Source: Myroides sp. WP-1 (GTDB lineage: Bacteria; Bacteroidota; Bacteroidia; Flavobacteriales; Flavobacteriaceae). From it: a stretch of DNA of 64,000 nt. Shown here one piece after another: positions 28,294-37,286 of the stretch; position 1 is the stretch's first letter; each line of letters opens with the position of its first letter. The stretch is from contig NZ_JACHTC010000005.1 in the NCBI RefSeq assembly GCF_014145635.1, forward strand, positions 124,001 to 188,000, read 5' to 3'. The translations under genes and the position numbers were made by a program. The notes below the pieces were generated by a model. That model searched no databases and was not told the origin of the DNA. It worked only from the letters and a program-made list of their open reading frames with translations.

Positions 28294-28385
28294 GCTGTTT
28301 TCTTTACTATCTTTAATTAACCATTTAATAACATTGAACTTACATTTCGATAACAACGATATAAATGCAGAAACAAAACTAATCT

Positions 28386-28393
28386 TATTTTTG
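28386..28393 (+). promoter_or_regulatory. candidate -7 box (TATTTTTG) for the porin gene
   Basis: TAnnTTTG match 20 nt before the porin ATG; no clear -33 element. Confidence 0.42.
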
Positions 28394-28413
28394 CAAACTC
28401 AACACACGAACAC

Positions 28414-29637
28414 ATGAAAAAGATCTATTTATTAATATTGACGTTACTTTCATTTAACGCAATAGCACAGAAAATTGAAACTGCAACTAACGATGTTAAA
28501 CTTGCACAATTGCCTTACTACAATTTTGGTAAAGGTGTTGGAATCACATCTGCAGACAGTATTTTTCAACTAAACTTGCGTTTTCGCATGCAAAACCGTT
28601 TAACCTTCATGGAAAACGACGGTGGAAAAACAAAGTACGAAGGAGAAATTAGACGTTTGCGTTTGCGTTTCGACGGTTATGTAGGGAATCCTAAATTCTT
28701 ATACGTTATCCAATTGTCCTTTGCCCCTAAAGACATGGGAAAAACAGTGGAAGGAGAATCGGTGAATATTATTAGAGATGCAGCAATGACCTATCGTCCG
28801 AATGAGAATTGGAGTTTTATTTTCGGACAAACAAAGCTACCTGGAAACAGACAACGCATCAACTCATCCGGAGCTTTACAATTGACAGATCGCTCTATCA
28901 ATAACGCCAAATTTAATATCGATCGCGATTTTGGTATTCAGGCTTACTATCATCAAGAGCGAAAAGACAAATTTGGTTATGTCATTAAAACAGCTGTTTC
29001 CACAGGACATGGAAGAAATTTCCAAGGTTCTGAAAGCGATAGTTATGCCTTAACAGGTCGTGTAGAATTATTTCCGATGGGAAGTTTTAAAAATAATGGA
29101 GCGTACTTCGAAGGAGATATTGCTCGAGAAGCTAAACCTAAATTAATGCTTGCTGGAACGTTTTCACACAACAACAACGCTGAAAACTCACAAGGGCAAA
29201 CAGGAACAAAACTCTATGAACCTAGAAATCTTAATTCTTTTATGGCTGATGCTATCTTAAAGTACAATGGTTGGGCGGGAATGGTTTCCTTTATGAATAG
29301 AAATGTAGATGATGCGATCACCTACCAAACACAACTAGACGGTACTAAAAGCAATAGTTACGTTTTTGCAGGTCATGGAATGGATTATCAATTGAGTTAT
29401 ATCTTACCAAGCAATTACGAATTTATTGGTCGTGTTTCTACACAAAAGATGAAAACACAACTCCATGAACAGTTAAACTTACCCAATACGACACAGTATA
29501 CTTTAGGCGTTACAAAATACTTATGGGAACACGCTTTCAAGTTGCAAGCAGAAGTTAGTTATGATCAATTAGACTTCTATCAAGGAGCAGGTAAAAACAA
29601 CTGGTATTTTAGAATGCAATTTGAAATTGGAATCTAA
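28414..29637 (+). CDS. OprO/OprP-like phosphate-selective porin
   Basis: A 407-residue outer-membrane beta-barrel. A signal peptide (1-18, ending AIAQ) precedes alternating strand patterns across the whole length and a C-terminal aromatic residue pattern (WYFRMQFEIGI) typical of barrels. FGQTKLPGNRQRINSSG and FNIDRDFGIQAYY are characteristic of the OprO/P porin family. Substrate preference, phosphate or pyrophosphate, cannot be read from sequence. It has its own candidate promoter, and no pho genes adjoin it. Confidence 0.85.
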   Translation: MKKIYLLILTLLSFNAIAQKIETATNDVKLAQLPYYNFGKGVGITSADSIFQLNLRFRMQNRLTFMENDGGKTKYEGEIRRLRLRFDGYVGNPKFLYVIQLSFAPKDMGKTVEGESVNIIRDAAMTYRPNENWSFIFGQTKLPGNRQRINSSGALQLTDRSINNAKFNIDRDFGIQAYYHQERKDKFGYVIKTAVSTGHGRNFQGSESDSYALTGRVELFPMGSFKNNGAYFEGDIAREAKPKLMLAGTFSHNNNAENSQGQTGTKLYEPRNLNSFMADAILKYNGWAGMVSFMNRNVDDAITYQTQLDGTKSNSYVFAGHGMDYQLSYILPSNYEFIGRVSTQKMKTQLHEQLNLPNTTQYTLGVTKYLWEHAFKLQAEVSYDQLDFYQGAGKNNWYFRMQFEIGI

Positions 29638-29773
29638 TTCTTGTTATTTTATTACTGCAATTCCATTTTTTTAAGCAATAAAACAACGGCTTCTATTAGT
29701 TTGTAAAAAAAATATATAAAAATTCTGTTTTTTTAATTATATTTATAATAGTAACAATCTTAACTAATTAGCT

Positions 29774-30262
29774 ATGAATAGATTATTTTATTATTTCGGC
29801 ATTATACTAGTTGGAGTCGGTACAATGGGATGTCAAGACAAATCCACTTCTTCCACTCCTACTGAGGTAGAAACGAGCACTCCTGTAGATCAAGTTAAAC
29901 TTGATTCAGCGATAGAAGAATATGAATTGATCAAACAAGATACATTAGATGAGTTAAATGAGGCTATCAAAAGAGAGAAACTCACTTCTGTAGAAAATAT
30001 CATGCGTTTTTATGCACCTGAAGATACCCATGCAGAAGGAAAATACAGCTATGATATTACTGTTTTAAAAATGTCTGACACCTCGGTTACTTTAGTTACC
30101 TTAGTTGAAGATGGCATAAACGATGATTCAATGAAGGCAAAAAAAGTGGTGATGACAGTTAATCTAAAAGAAGGACAATACCACGTTACAAAAATCAAAC
30201 AAAGTTATCAATGCTGGGAAGGTCGAGGTCATGCTAATTGGAATTCGAATCATTGCAGTTAA
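29774..30262 (+). CDS. hypothetical lipoprotein
   Basis: A 162-residue predicted lipoprotein with a signal peptide and the lipobox TMGC near residues 17-20, followed by a Ser/Thr-rich linker and a mature domain of beta character. Cysteines occur near the C-terminus (YQCWEGRGHANWNSNHC), perhaps forming a disulfide. The family is not recognised. A strong terminator follows within 10 nt. It is preceded by about 136 nt of AT-rich DNA in which no promoter was clear. Confidence 0.7.
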   Translation: MNRLFYYFGIILVGVGTMGCQDKSTSSTPTEVETSTPVDQVKLDSAIEEYELIKQDTLDELNEAIKREKLTSVENIMRFYAPEDTHAEGKYSYDITVLKMSDTSVTLVTLVEDGINDDSMKAKKVVMTVNLKEGQYHVTKIKQSYQCWEGRGHANWNSNHCS

Positions 30263-30270
30263 TCTATAAA

Positions 30271-30299
30271 AAAAAGTCGTGAGTAAATCACGACTTTTT
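30271..30299. terminator. intrinsic terminator (copy 1 of a repeated hairpin)
   Basis: AAAAAGTCGTGA, GTAAA, TCACGACTTTTT. A nearly identical copy lies at 31767-31795, so the two flank the minus-strand lipoprotein/membrane-protein pair. Confidence 0.88.
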
Positions 30300-30325
30300 T
30301 TGTTATCTTAAAATAAAAGCTGAGC

Positions 30326-30511
30326 TTATTTCCTTTTAATCAAGATTGAGCTTATTGTGTAGCTCACTAAAAAGGAAATCAATAAAGCGACATAAAACAA
30401 CCAATCTTTATAAAAACAATGCCCGGATGCTATGACTAATTTTATACTATTTTGAAAGTAAAAAGAAAACAAAAATAACAAGGTTCCTACTGTAACAAAA
30501 ACATGTTTCAT
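30326..30511 (-). CDS. small two-helix membrane protein (61 aa)
   Basis: Two predicted membrane segments, residues about 4-20 and 38-56, with a short polar loop and a basic C-terminus (ILIKRK). No family is recognised. It lies 11 nt after the glycine-zipper lipoprotein and on the same strand. That arrangement resembles toxin/immunity or bacteriocin pairs, in which a small membrane protein protects the producer; this role is inferred from context only. Confidence 0.55.
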   Translation of the reverse strand: MKHVFVTVGTLLFLFSFYFQNSIKLVIASGHCFYKDWLFYVALLISFLVSYTISSILIKRK

Positions 30512-30522
30512 TGTATTTTAAA

Positions 30523-31536
30523 TTATTTTATAGTAATTCTAACTTTACTATTCAAAGAGACTCTTTGCAAATCTCTGAGGGAATTCTGAATTTCACTGAG
30601 TATAATTTCTTCCTGAGAGGGGCTCATTTGAGAACGAATAACTTTAGGGTAATTCATTCCCTTATATCTTGGATCAATAGGGTCGATAGTCCCCAAGAGT
30701 ACACAATTTCCAGAACCACTTCCTCCTTGTGTTTGAGTAAAGCAATCCACACTAGCCCATAAAAAACCTCCTAACATACCCGTACTCGCTCCAGCAGCAC
30801 CTACAAAAACTGCTCCACCTACAGCACCTACTGTAGTTCCTATTATAGGTACAGCTACAGTACCACCGCCTGCTCCGGCAATAGCACCACCTATAGCACC
30901 ACCTATAGCCCCCTCAACTAAACCTCTAGCTATTGGAGCACCACCCTTTTGTGTCATACAGTCTAACCAACTCGTATATTTTGGATTTGAACCAAACAAA
31001 GATTTTCGAGGATTTTCATTCTTGGTAAAATTATACTGAAGAAGAAGAAAATCTATATTTGCCTCAAACGATGCAAATATGGGATTCAATACTTCATAAT
31101 CTCTAAGTGTCAAATCTTTATTATTGATAAACTTACTTTTTTCAGTATCGAAAACTTCTTTCAATGTCTTGATTTCTGTATTGAAAATAGAACTATACAA
31201 ATTTGATAAAACCACAGATACTTCCTTTGAAAAGTTGAAATTATATTGAATTTCAATATCTACTATTTTGTCGTTAATACTATTTTCATCAGAAAAAAGT
31301 CCTTTAGACTGCGCTTCAAAAAACGATCTTTCTAATTGATCAATATTTTCTTGCCAATTACTTTGGGCATACTGATAAAAAACTTTTTTTAAATCTACAT
31401 AACTGTAGCTCATAAGATCGGGAGTTACTAAATCATTTTGCTCCGATTTACTAAATTCTTGTTTAGAGTCATCGTCAATTTTATTACAGGACAATAAAGC
31501 AATAGTAGAAAAGGTTAATAGAATTATTTTTTTCAT
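30523..31536 (-). CDS. lipoprotein with a C-terminal glycine-zipper membrane region
   Basis: A 337-residue predicted lipoprotein (signal peptide with lipobox LLSC at residues 14-17). The middle (about 40-190) is polar and helical. Residues about 205-265 form a long Gly/Ala-rich zipper (GAIGGAIGGAIAGAGGG and later GAVGGAVFVGAAGASTG), like membrane-inserting segments of some bacteriocins and pore formers. Cys residues flank it (DCMTQKGG and DCFTQTQ). It is followed 11 nt later by a 61-aa two-helix protein. It may act as an envelope toxin; it could equally be a structural lipoprotein. Confidence 0.65.
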   Translation of the reverse strand: MKKIILLTFSTIALLSCNKIDDDSKQEFSKSEQNDLVTPDLMSYSYVDLKKVFYQYAQSNWQENIDQLERSFFEAQSKGLFSDENSINDKIVDIEIQYNFNFSKEVSVVLSNLYSSIFNTEIKTLKEVFDTEKSKFINNKDLTLRDYEVLNPIFASFEANIDFLLLQYNFTKNENPRKSLFGSNPKYTSWLDCMTQKGGAPIARGLVEGAIGGAIGGAIAGAGGGTVAVPIIGTTVGAVGGAVFVGAAGASTGMLGGFLWASVDCFTQTQGGSGSGNCVLLGTIDPIDPRYKGMNYPKVIRSQMSPSQEEIILSEIQNSLRDLQRVSLNSKVRITIK

Positions 31537-31687
31537 AATAAATTAGATTAATATTCTACATTAAAATATAACATTTTAATTAATTTTTAATAAAAAACTA
31601 CATTTATTTTAAATAAAAAATACAAAAACACAAAAATAAAATGATTTTTGTTCATTTTTTACAAAAATCAAACAATAATCTATTTAA

Positions 31688-31767
31688 CACTACGAAGTCC
31701 TCGCCAATAAGAAAGATCAAAAAATTACTTGCGCAATAGAAGTAGAAGGTCAAAGAAGAGAAATAAA
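31688..31767 (+). pseudogene. possible C-terminal fragment of a lost gene
   Basis: One frame reads like protein (HYEVLANKKDQKITCAIEVE and on to EIKK) right up to a strong terminator, but an in-frame stop lies directly upstream and there is no start. The rest of 31537-31687 is very AT-rich and shows nothing. A decayed gene whose tail and terminator remain is the simplest reading. Confidence 0.3.
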
Positions 31768-31795
31768 AAAAGTCGTGAGCAAATCACGACTTTTT
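31767..31795. terminator. intrinsic terminator (copy 2 of a repeated hairpin)
   Basis: AAAAAGTCGTGA, GCAAA, TCACGACTTTTT; it differs from the copy at 30271-30299 by one loop base. It also serves the 76-aa gene that ends at 31802 on the minus strand. Confidence 0.85.
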
Positions 31796-31801
31796 TTGTT
31801 C

Positions 31802-32032
31802 TTATTCTGCTTTAGGTTGCTCTTCGTCCCTTTTAGCAATATTCATATTTGGAAATTTCTTTTGAATGGATTGTAAAGCAAATTCATTAATTTCATTCAT
31901 CGCTTCTGGTGAAGGCAATTTTAATGTTTCTGCATTGTGTTTTAGTACTTCTTCCAATAAGATTTGTGTTCTTAATAATTGAAAGTTTAAATCGATTAAT
32001 TCTCCTGCTACGTCGATATCTCCTAATTTCAT
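31802..32032 (-). CDS. small conserved hypothetical protein (76 aa)
   Basis: A cytosolic protein of 76 residues, largely alpha-helical (LIDLNFQLLRTQILLEEVLKH), with a charged C-terminus. No family name is recognised. A clear ATG, an ordinary coding pattern and a terminator at the 3' end support a real gene. It lies 81 nt beyond lysA and may be in the lysCA transcript. Confidence 0.65.
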   Translation of the reverse strand: MKLGDIDVAGELIDLNFQLLRTQILLEEVLKHNAETLKLPSPEAMNEINEFALQSIQKKFPNMNIAKRDEEQPKAE

Positions 32033-32113
32033 TTTACTTGGGATTAAATTAAAGTTCTATTTTTATTACAATCAAATTTAACAAAGAATTTCTAATAACA
32101 ACTACAAAAGACT

Positions 32114-33277
32114 TTATTCTTTAAAATAATAATTCAGCGGTTGTCTCAAGTTGTAACGAGAAGACATCACTTCTCCATAGGCACCTGCGGAACGAATAGC
32201 GATCAGGTCGCCTCTAGTTAATTCGGGTAATGCCACATTTTTGCCGAAACAATCACTGCTTTCGCAGATAGGTCCCACAACATCATAGTATATACTTTGT
32301 TGTTCTTGAGATTCTCGTACAGTTAAACACTCTATTTTGTGGTAAGCTTGATACAAAGCAGGGCGCAACAATTCTGTCATTCCCGCATCGAGAATGGCAA
32401 AGTTTTTTTTCACTCCGTTTTTGATATACAAAACGCGGCTGATTAAACTTCCACAAGTTGCAACGAGGGATCTTCCCAGCTCAAAGTGTATTTCTTGTCC
32501 TTTTTTAGGGGTTAAAAACTGATTAAAAATGGCAAAAAAAGCTTCAAAATCAACGATAGGATCGCTGGTCGTATCTGTATAATTCACCCCTACACCTCCA
32601 CCGACATTGAGTATCGGCACGGTAATACCACGATCTACAAACCACTCATTCCATTCGTTCACTTTCAAACACAACCGCTTAAACACATTCCAATCGGTAA
32701 TTTGCGATCCTACGTGAAAATGCAAACCAACCAAAGTTAAAACCGTTGCATGCGTACGAATCCAAGTAAGACAGTCTTCTAACTCATGCATCATAATCCC
32801 AAATTTATTTTCGTCTAGGCCTGTTGTTATATAATGATGGGTTTGTGCATCAATATTTGGATTAATACGCAACGCTATACGAGCTTGTGTCTTCATTTCT
32901 TCTGCAAGAGAACCAATCACTTTTAATTCATCAAGCGATTCAACATTAAAAGCTAAAATCTGTTGAGCTAAGGCGATTCGGATTTCTTTATCCGTCTTAC
33001 CAACTCCGGCAAACACGATATTCTTCGCTGTAAACCCTTGATCAATAGCGTGTTCAATTTCCAATCCACTAACACAATCTGCTCCTAATCCCTGTTGGCT
33101 TATTTCTTGCAAGATTCGCGGATTATTATTGGCTTTTATCGCATAGTGAATGTGGTATCCCCAGCGATCTGCCGCCTGTTTTGCACAAGCAATCGTCTCT
33201 CTTAATAAGGACAAATCATAATAATACAATGGCGTTTCCTCCATTTTTAATTGTTCTACTATATCGGTTGAAATCAT
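32114..33277 (-). CDS. lysA: diaminopimelate decarboxylase
   Basis: PLP enzyme that decarboxylates meso-diaminopimelate to lysine. The PLP Lys is in HYAIKANNNPRIL near residue 49. HFHVGSQI, NVGGGVGVNY and the CESSDCFGKN active-site Cys segment are present. Its 387 residues match the family. It starts 12 nt after lysC, so one transcript joins the first and last steps of lysine synthesis. The operon leader upstream of lysC presumably governs both genes. Confidence 0.95.
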   Translation of the reverse strand: MISTDIVEQLKMEETPLYYYDLSLLRETIACAKQAADRWGYHIHYAIKANNNPRILQEISQQGLGADCVSGLEIEHAIDQGFTAKNIVFAGVGKTDKEIRIALAQQILAFNVESLDELKVIGSLAEEMKTQARIALRINPNIDAQTHHYITTGLDENKFGIMMHELEDCLTWIRTHATVLTLVGLHFHVGSQITDWNVFKRLCLKVNEWNEWFVDRGITVPILNVGGGVGVNYTDTTSDPIVDFEAFFAIFNQFLTPKKGQEIHFELGRSLVATCGSLISRVLYIKNGVKKNFAILDAGMTELLRPALYQAYHKIECLTVRESQEQQSIYYDVVGPICESSDCFGKNVALPELTRGDLIAIRSAGAYGEVMSSRYNLRQPLNYYFKE

Positions 33278-33289
33278 ACTTTTTCTACT

Positions 33290-34609
33290 TTAAAATAATC
33301 GGTGATGCAAAGCGCGTAAAGCTTCTATTTTGTACGTTGATGGAAGTAATAAAGAGATGTTGTGTTCACTCCCACCATAAGAAATCATGCGGATTGGAAT
33401 ATGCTTAACTGCTTCCGAAACCAAAGTTGCATATCCATTTTTATTGCGTTTAAAATCTCCTACAATACACACAATTGATTGCTTATCGTCGACTTCAACA
33501 GATCCAAAATGATTTAATTCTTCTACAATTGCATGTACATTTGTTGTATCATCTATAGTCAGTGAAACTGTTACCTCAGAAGTAGTGATCATATCAATAG
33601 GGGTTTTATAGCGTTCGAACACTTCAAAAACACGTCTTAAAAATCCGTAAGCTAACAACATTCGAGACGAATGAATGCGAATCGCTGTAATGTTGTCTTT
33701 TGCAGCAACTGCAACAATCTCATCAGCATGATCAAAGCGAGAAGATATTAAAGTTCCTGCGGCCTCTATATTCATGGTATCGAGCAAACGAACAGGCACA
33801 TTCGCTTTTTGCGCAGGAAACACACTTTGAGGATGCAAAATTTTCGCTCCAAAATAAGCCAACTCTGCTGCTTCTTCAAAACTCAAATTAGCAATTGGCT
33901 TTGTTTGTGACACATAGCGAGGATCATTATTGTGAAATCCATCAATATCTGTCCAAATCTGAATTTCTTCAACACCTAAAGCCGCTCCAATTAAAGAAGC
34001 AGTATAATCTGATCCTCCTCTTCTCAAATTATCTACTTCACCAAAAGCATTTCTACAAATATACCCTTGTGTAATAAAAACCGTATCAGCTTCATGCTTT
34101 GCTAGCAACTGCCCTAAATGATGTTGTATGTAAGCTAAATCCGGTTCATTATCTTCACTCATACGCATAAAATCTAAAGCAGGAAGCAAAACACTAGCAA
34201 CACCTATTTCTTGTAAATAATAATGAAATAAAGTAGTTGATAAGAGTTCTCCTTGTGCTAAGACTAAACGCTCTTCAACAGAAGTAAACAAATCGTTTCC
34301 CAAGTCATCTAAAAAATGAAAATGACGATCCACTACATCTTGTCCTATATCTCTACCAATTGACGTAGAAAAAAGTTCGGCTACAAAAACGTCATACGTT
34401 TGCTTTAAACTTTGTACGAGTTTCCGCGCTTCTGTTATATTCCCGTTTACATACTGATTGGCAATCTCCACTAAAGCATTCGTTGTCCCTGCTACTGCAG
34501 AGAGAACAATCACCTGTTTATCTGAAACTTGAGACTGGATAATTGGCCATAATCCTTCAAATCTCGCTGGACTTCCCACAGAAGTTCCTCCAAATTTTAA
34601 AACTTTCAT
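33290..34609 (-). CDS. lysC: aspartate kinase (LysC-type, monofunctional)
   Basis: Phosphorylates aspartate, the entry to lysine, threonine and methionine. The opening KFGGTSVGSP is the kinase signature, with RGGSDYTASLIGAAL for nucleotide binding. Two ACT domains (about 300-439, including MITTSEVTVSLTID) mediate feedback by end products. Its 439 residues suit the class III lysine-sensitive type. No homoserine dehydrogenase domain follows. An attenuator-like leader precedes it (34624-34780), suggesting transcriptional control. It overlaps nothing and lies 12 nt before lysA. Confidence 0.93.
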   Translation of the reverse strand: MKVLKFGGTSVGSPARFEGLWPIIQSQVSDKQVIVLSAVAGTTNALVEIANQYVNGNITEARKLVQSLKQTYDVFVAELFSTSIGRDIGQDVVDRHFHFLDDLGNDLFTSVEERLVLAQGELLSTTLFHYYLQEIGVASVLLPALDFMRMSEDNEPDLAYIQHHLGQLLAKHEADTVFITQGYICRNAFGEVDNLRRGGSDYTASLIGAALGVEEIQIWTDIDGFHNNDPRYVSQTKPIANLSFEEAAELAYFGAKILHPQSVFPAQKANVPVRLLDTMNIEAAGTLISSRFDHADEIVAVAAKDNITAIRIHSSRMLLAYGFLRRVFEVFERYKTPIDMITTSEVTVSLTIDDTTNVHAIVEELNHFGSVEVDDKQSIVCIVGDFKRNKNGYATLVSEAVKHIPIRMISYGGSEHNISLLLPSTYKIEALRALHHRLF

Positions 34610-34623
34610 CCTCGTTATTTTTC

Positions 34624-34657
34624 AAAAAAAAAGGGTTTGTCTTCGCGACAAACCCCT
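34624..34657 (-). terminator. attenuator-type terminator before lysC
   Basis: On the minus strand AAGGGGTTTGTC, GCGAA, GACAAACCCTT is followed by a run of T, 15 nt before the lysC ATG. With a promoter at 34773-34780 upstream it lies inside the leader, so expression of lysC-lysA needs readthrough. Confidence 0.8.
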
Positions 34658-34693
34658 TGTTATTTTTAGTTACTTATAAAAAAAAGGACCCTG

Positions 34694-34717
34694 CTCACGA
34701 CCAGTGGTGTAAGTTCA
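34694..34717 (-). CDS. 7-residue leader peptide of the lysC-lysA operon
   Basis: ATG at 34717, behind a strong purine-rich ribosome site (GGGGAAGAAG), encodes MNLHHWS and then TGA. It lies in the transcript between the promoter and the terminator of lysC. The whole ORF sits inside the loop of a stem made of 34674-34686 and 34726-34737 (TTATAAAAAAAGG with CCTTTTTTATAA, one bulge). His-His-Trp codons do not match a lysine sensor, so either the coupling is of another kind or the RNA is a structured sensor that only resembles an ORF. Confidence 0.45.
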
Positions 34718-34772
34718 TCTTCTTCCCCTTTTTTATAACAATTAGATTCATTTCTCTTCTTTATTTCTGCAA

Positions 34773-34780
34773 CAAATATA
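34773..34780 (-). promoter_or_regulatory. candidate -7 box (TATATTTG) of the lysCA leader transcript
   Basis: Reads TATATTTG on the minus strand, an exact TAnnTTTG match. It would start RNA about 50 nt before the leader peptide. Confidence 0.5.
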
Positions 34781-34986
34781 TTTAGTTTTTATTTTACTTT
34801 TATTTCATTAATAAATTATTAACCACTTATTAGATTATTTTTAACAAAAGTAAATTATAGTATGATTGAAAAATTAGAAGATAAAAAGAGGTAAAGCACA
34901 AAGGTTTACGGTAAAAATAAAAAAGAAAGATATTTTAGTTTTTTACTTTTGTCAAAACCTTTCCACAAGAAAAAAGAATAATAGTT

Positions 34987-35051
34987 TATATTTGTCCATC
35001 ACTTTTTAAAGTAAGAAAAAAGGCATTTAAACCCTTCTTTTTTCTTACTTT
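34987..35051 (+). promoter_or_regulatory. candidate -7 box and 15-bp inverted repeat before the ABC exporter
   Basis: TATATTTG at 34987-34994 fits the -7 consensus. AAAGTAAGAAAAAAG (35008-35022) and its exact inverse (35037-35051) would form a 15-bp hairpin in the 5' untranslated region, ending 21 nt before the ATG. Its role is unknown; it might sequester the start or mark a regulator site. The rest of 34800-34980 is AT-rich and shows nothing. Confidence 0.45.
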
Positions 35052-35072
35052 GCAAGATTAGACAAACAAACT

Positions 35073-36824
35073 ATGCGTGCTTTACAATCCTTAAATAAAT
35101 ATTTCTTTAAGTATAAATACCACTTTTTAACGGGTGTTATTATTACCATTGTCGCTCAAATATTTACGCTTTACACGCCTAAATTAGTTGGGGATTCTAT
35201 CCGTATTTTGGAACAACTTACTGCTTTCGACAAAGAAAAAGTAACAGAGTTATTATTATCCAACATTTTTTGGATTTTAGTTACAACACTTATTGCAGGT
35301 TTTTTGACTTTTTTAATGAGACAGACATTAATTGTTATGTCTCGTCATATTGAGTTTGATCTAAAGAACGATGTTTTTAAACACTATGAAATTCTTACTC
35401 AGAGTTTTTACAAACAAAATCGCACGGGTGATTTGATGAATAGAATCAGTGAAGACGTTGGAAAAGTTCGACAATATGTTGGTCCGGCGGTGATGTATTC
35501 TATCAATACACTTATTCGATTTGCCGTAGTACTAACCCAAATGTATATTATTTCGCCTCAACTGACTTTTTATTCGCTGTTACCTTTGCCACTATTGGGT
35601 TATTTTATCTTCAAACTCAGTCGACAAATCAACGAGCGCAGTTTAATTTTTCAACAAAACTTGTCTGTTTTATCGACATTTACACAAGAGATTTTCTCCG
35701 GTATGCGCGTGATCAAGGCCTATGCCATCGAGAATAAAAAAGTAGAAGAGTTTGAAGTATTAACAGAGAGCAGCAAAGAAAAATCTTTAAAATTAGCGAA
35801 GACTGGAGCACTGATTGGTCCTTTAATGATTTTGCTCATTGGACTGAGTAACTTGATTGTGATTACCATTGGATCCATTTTATACTTCAATGGCAAGCTA
35901 CCTGATATTGGAGTAATCGCTCAATTTATTCTATATATCAACATGTTAACATGGCCCGTTGCTTCCTTGGGATGGATTTCTTCCATGATTCAAGAAGCAG
36001 AAGCTTCACAAAAGCGCATTAACGAGTTTTTAGATGTACAGCCCGAGATTTTCAACACCAACCCCAACCCAACAGAAATTAAAGGTAATATTGTTTTTGA
36101 CCGTGTTTCCTTTACCTACCCAGACACTGGAATTGTTGCGTTACAAGATGTTTCATTTTCACTAAAACAGGGAGAAACTTTGGCTATATTGGGAAAAACA
36201 GGCTCTGGAAAAAGTACTTTACTATCGTTAATTAGCCGAATGTATACGATTGATGAGGGGCAAATCCGCTTTGATCAAACGCCAATTGAGGATTGCAATC
36301 TTCGTGATCTGAGAAAAAGTGTAGCCGTTGTTCCACAGGATTCCTTTTTATTTTCGGATACGATCAGCAATAATATACGCTTCGGAAAAGAAGATGCAAC
36401 TATGGAAGAAATCATTGAAGCAGCTAAAAAGGCCGTAGTTCACCACAATATTGAACAATTTGAGCATGGTTATGAAACCGTACTAGGCGAACGAGGATTA
36501 ACACTATCCGGAGGGCAAAAACAACGTGTTTCAATTGCACGCGCCCTAATTAAAGATGCGCCAATTCTCTTGCTTGACGATGCCTTATCTGCAGTAGATA
36601 CAGAAACCGAAGAACGCATTCTAAAACACTTAGAACAACACAGTAAACACATAACAACACTTATTGTAACGCATCGCATTTCTTCTGCAAAAAATGCAGA
36701 TAAGATAATTGTACTAGATCAAGGAAGAATTATTCAAGCAGGAACACACGAAAGTTTGATTATTCAAGAAGGATATTATTCGGAGTTACATGAAAAACAA
36801 TTGAAAGAAAAAGAAATAGTGTAA
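35073..36824 (+). CDS. ABC transporter, fused permease and ATPase (MsbA-like exporter)
   Basis: A 583-residue half-transporter expected to dimerise. Six membrane helices (about 20-310) precede the ATPase domain. Motifs are Walker A GKTGSGKSTLL (about 373), Q-loop VVPQDSFLF, signature LSGGQKQRVSIARAL, Walker B ILLLDDALSAVD and the switch His in VTHRIS. The family covers lipid flippases and multidrug exporters; the substrate cannot be chosen from sequence. It is followed by the PUR protein gene after about 70 nt. Confidence 0.9.
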   Translation: MRALQSLNKYFFKYKYHFLTGVIITIVAQIFTLYTPKLVGDSIRILEQLTAFDKEKVTELLLSNIFWILVTTLIAGFLTFLMRQTLIVMSRHIEFDLKNDVFKHYEILTQSFYKQNRTGDLMNRISEDVGKVRQYVGPAVMYSINTLIRFAVVLTQMYIISPQLTFYSLLPLPLLGYFIFKLSRQINERSLIFQQNLSVLSTFTQEIFSGMRVIKAYAIENKKVEEFEVLTESSKEKSLKLAKTGALIGPLMILLIGLSNLIVITIGSILYFNGKLPDIGVIAQFILYINMLTWPVASLGWISSMIQEAEASQKRINEFLDVQPEIFNTNPNPTEIKGNIVFDRVSFTYPDTGIVALQDVSFSLKQGETLAILGKTGSGKSTLLSLISRMYTIDEGQIRFDQTPIEDCNLRDLRKSVAVVPQDSFLFSDTISNNIRFGKEDATMEEIIEAAKKAVVHHNIEQFEHGYETVLGERGLTLSGGQKQRVSIARALIKDAPILLLDDALSAVDTETEERILKHLEQHSKHITTLIVTHRISSAKNADKIIVLDQGRIIQAGTHESLIIQEGYYSELHEKQLKEKEIV

Positions 36825-36898
36825 AAAGTTGGTTTATTAGGATTTTTTTTAGACTTTTGAAAGCTATATATACAAATCAATTAATTGATAGAAGGATT

Positions 36899-37264
36899 AT
36901 GAGAGATAACGAAATGTTAGAAAAAGAAGAGATTTTCTCTAAAGTATTGAGAGCTGGTAGAAGAACTTATTTCTTTGATGTAAGAGCTACAAAGGCGGAT
37001 GATTACTACATAACCGTAACTGAAAGCAAAAAATTCACAGAAGACGACGGATCATTTCACTTTAAAAAGCATAAAATCTACTTATACAAAGAAGATTTCA
37101 CAGCCTTTAAAGATATCTTAGATGAAATGACAGAGTATGTTGTTAATCACAAAGGTGAAGAAGTTATTTCAGAAAGACACCAAAAAGATTTCAAAAAAGA
37201 ATATCAAAAAGAAGAGTCTGATTCTTTAAACAATTTTACAGATGTAGAATTTGATGACATTTAA
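36899..37264 (+). CDS. PUR (purine-rich nucleic-acid-binding) family protein, DUF3276
   Basis: A single-PUR-domain protein related to spirochaete and Bacteroidota PUR proteins that bind DNA and RNA. The domain (about residues 5-90) shows EEIFSKVLRAGRRTYFFDVR and a long strand-rich core, followed by an acidic tail. ATG 36899 (MRDNEMLEKEE) is preferred to 36857, since the extra residues are absent in the family as recalled. A terminator follows. The protein is nearly universal and highly conserved in flavobacteria; its target is unknown. Confidence 0.85.
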   Translation: MRDNEMLEKEEIFSKVLRAGRRTYFFDVRATKADDYYITVTESKKFTEDDGSFHFKKHKIYLYKEDFTAFKDILDEMTEYVVNHKGEEVISERHQKDFKKEYQKEESDSLNNFTDVEFDDI

Positions 37265-37286
37265 TCAACTCTAAAAAAATAACATA

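Noticed and set aside
31688..31800. complete gene ending at the repeated terminator
   Set aside because: No start codon and a stop directly upstream; kept only as a fragment.
34624..34780. lysine riboswitch before lysC
   Set aside because: The leader is far too short and lacks the five-helix lysine aptamer; a short attenuator is favoured.
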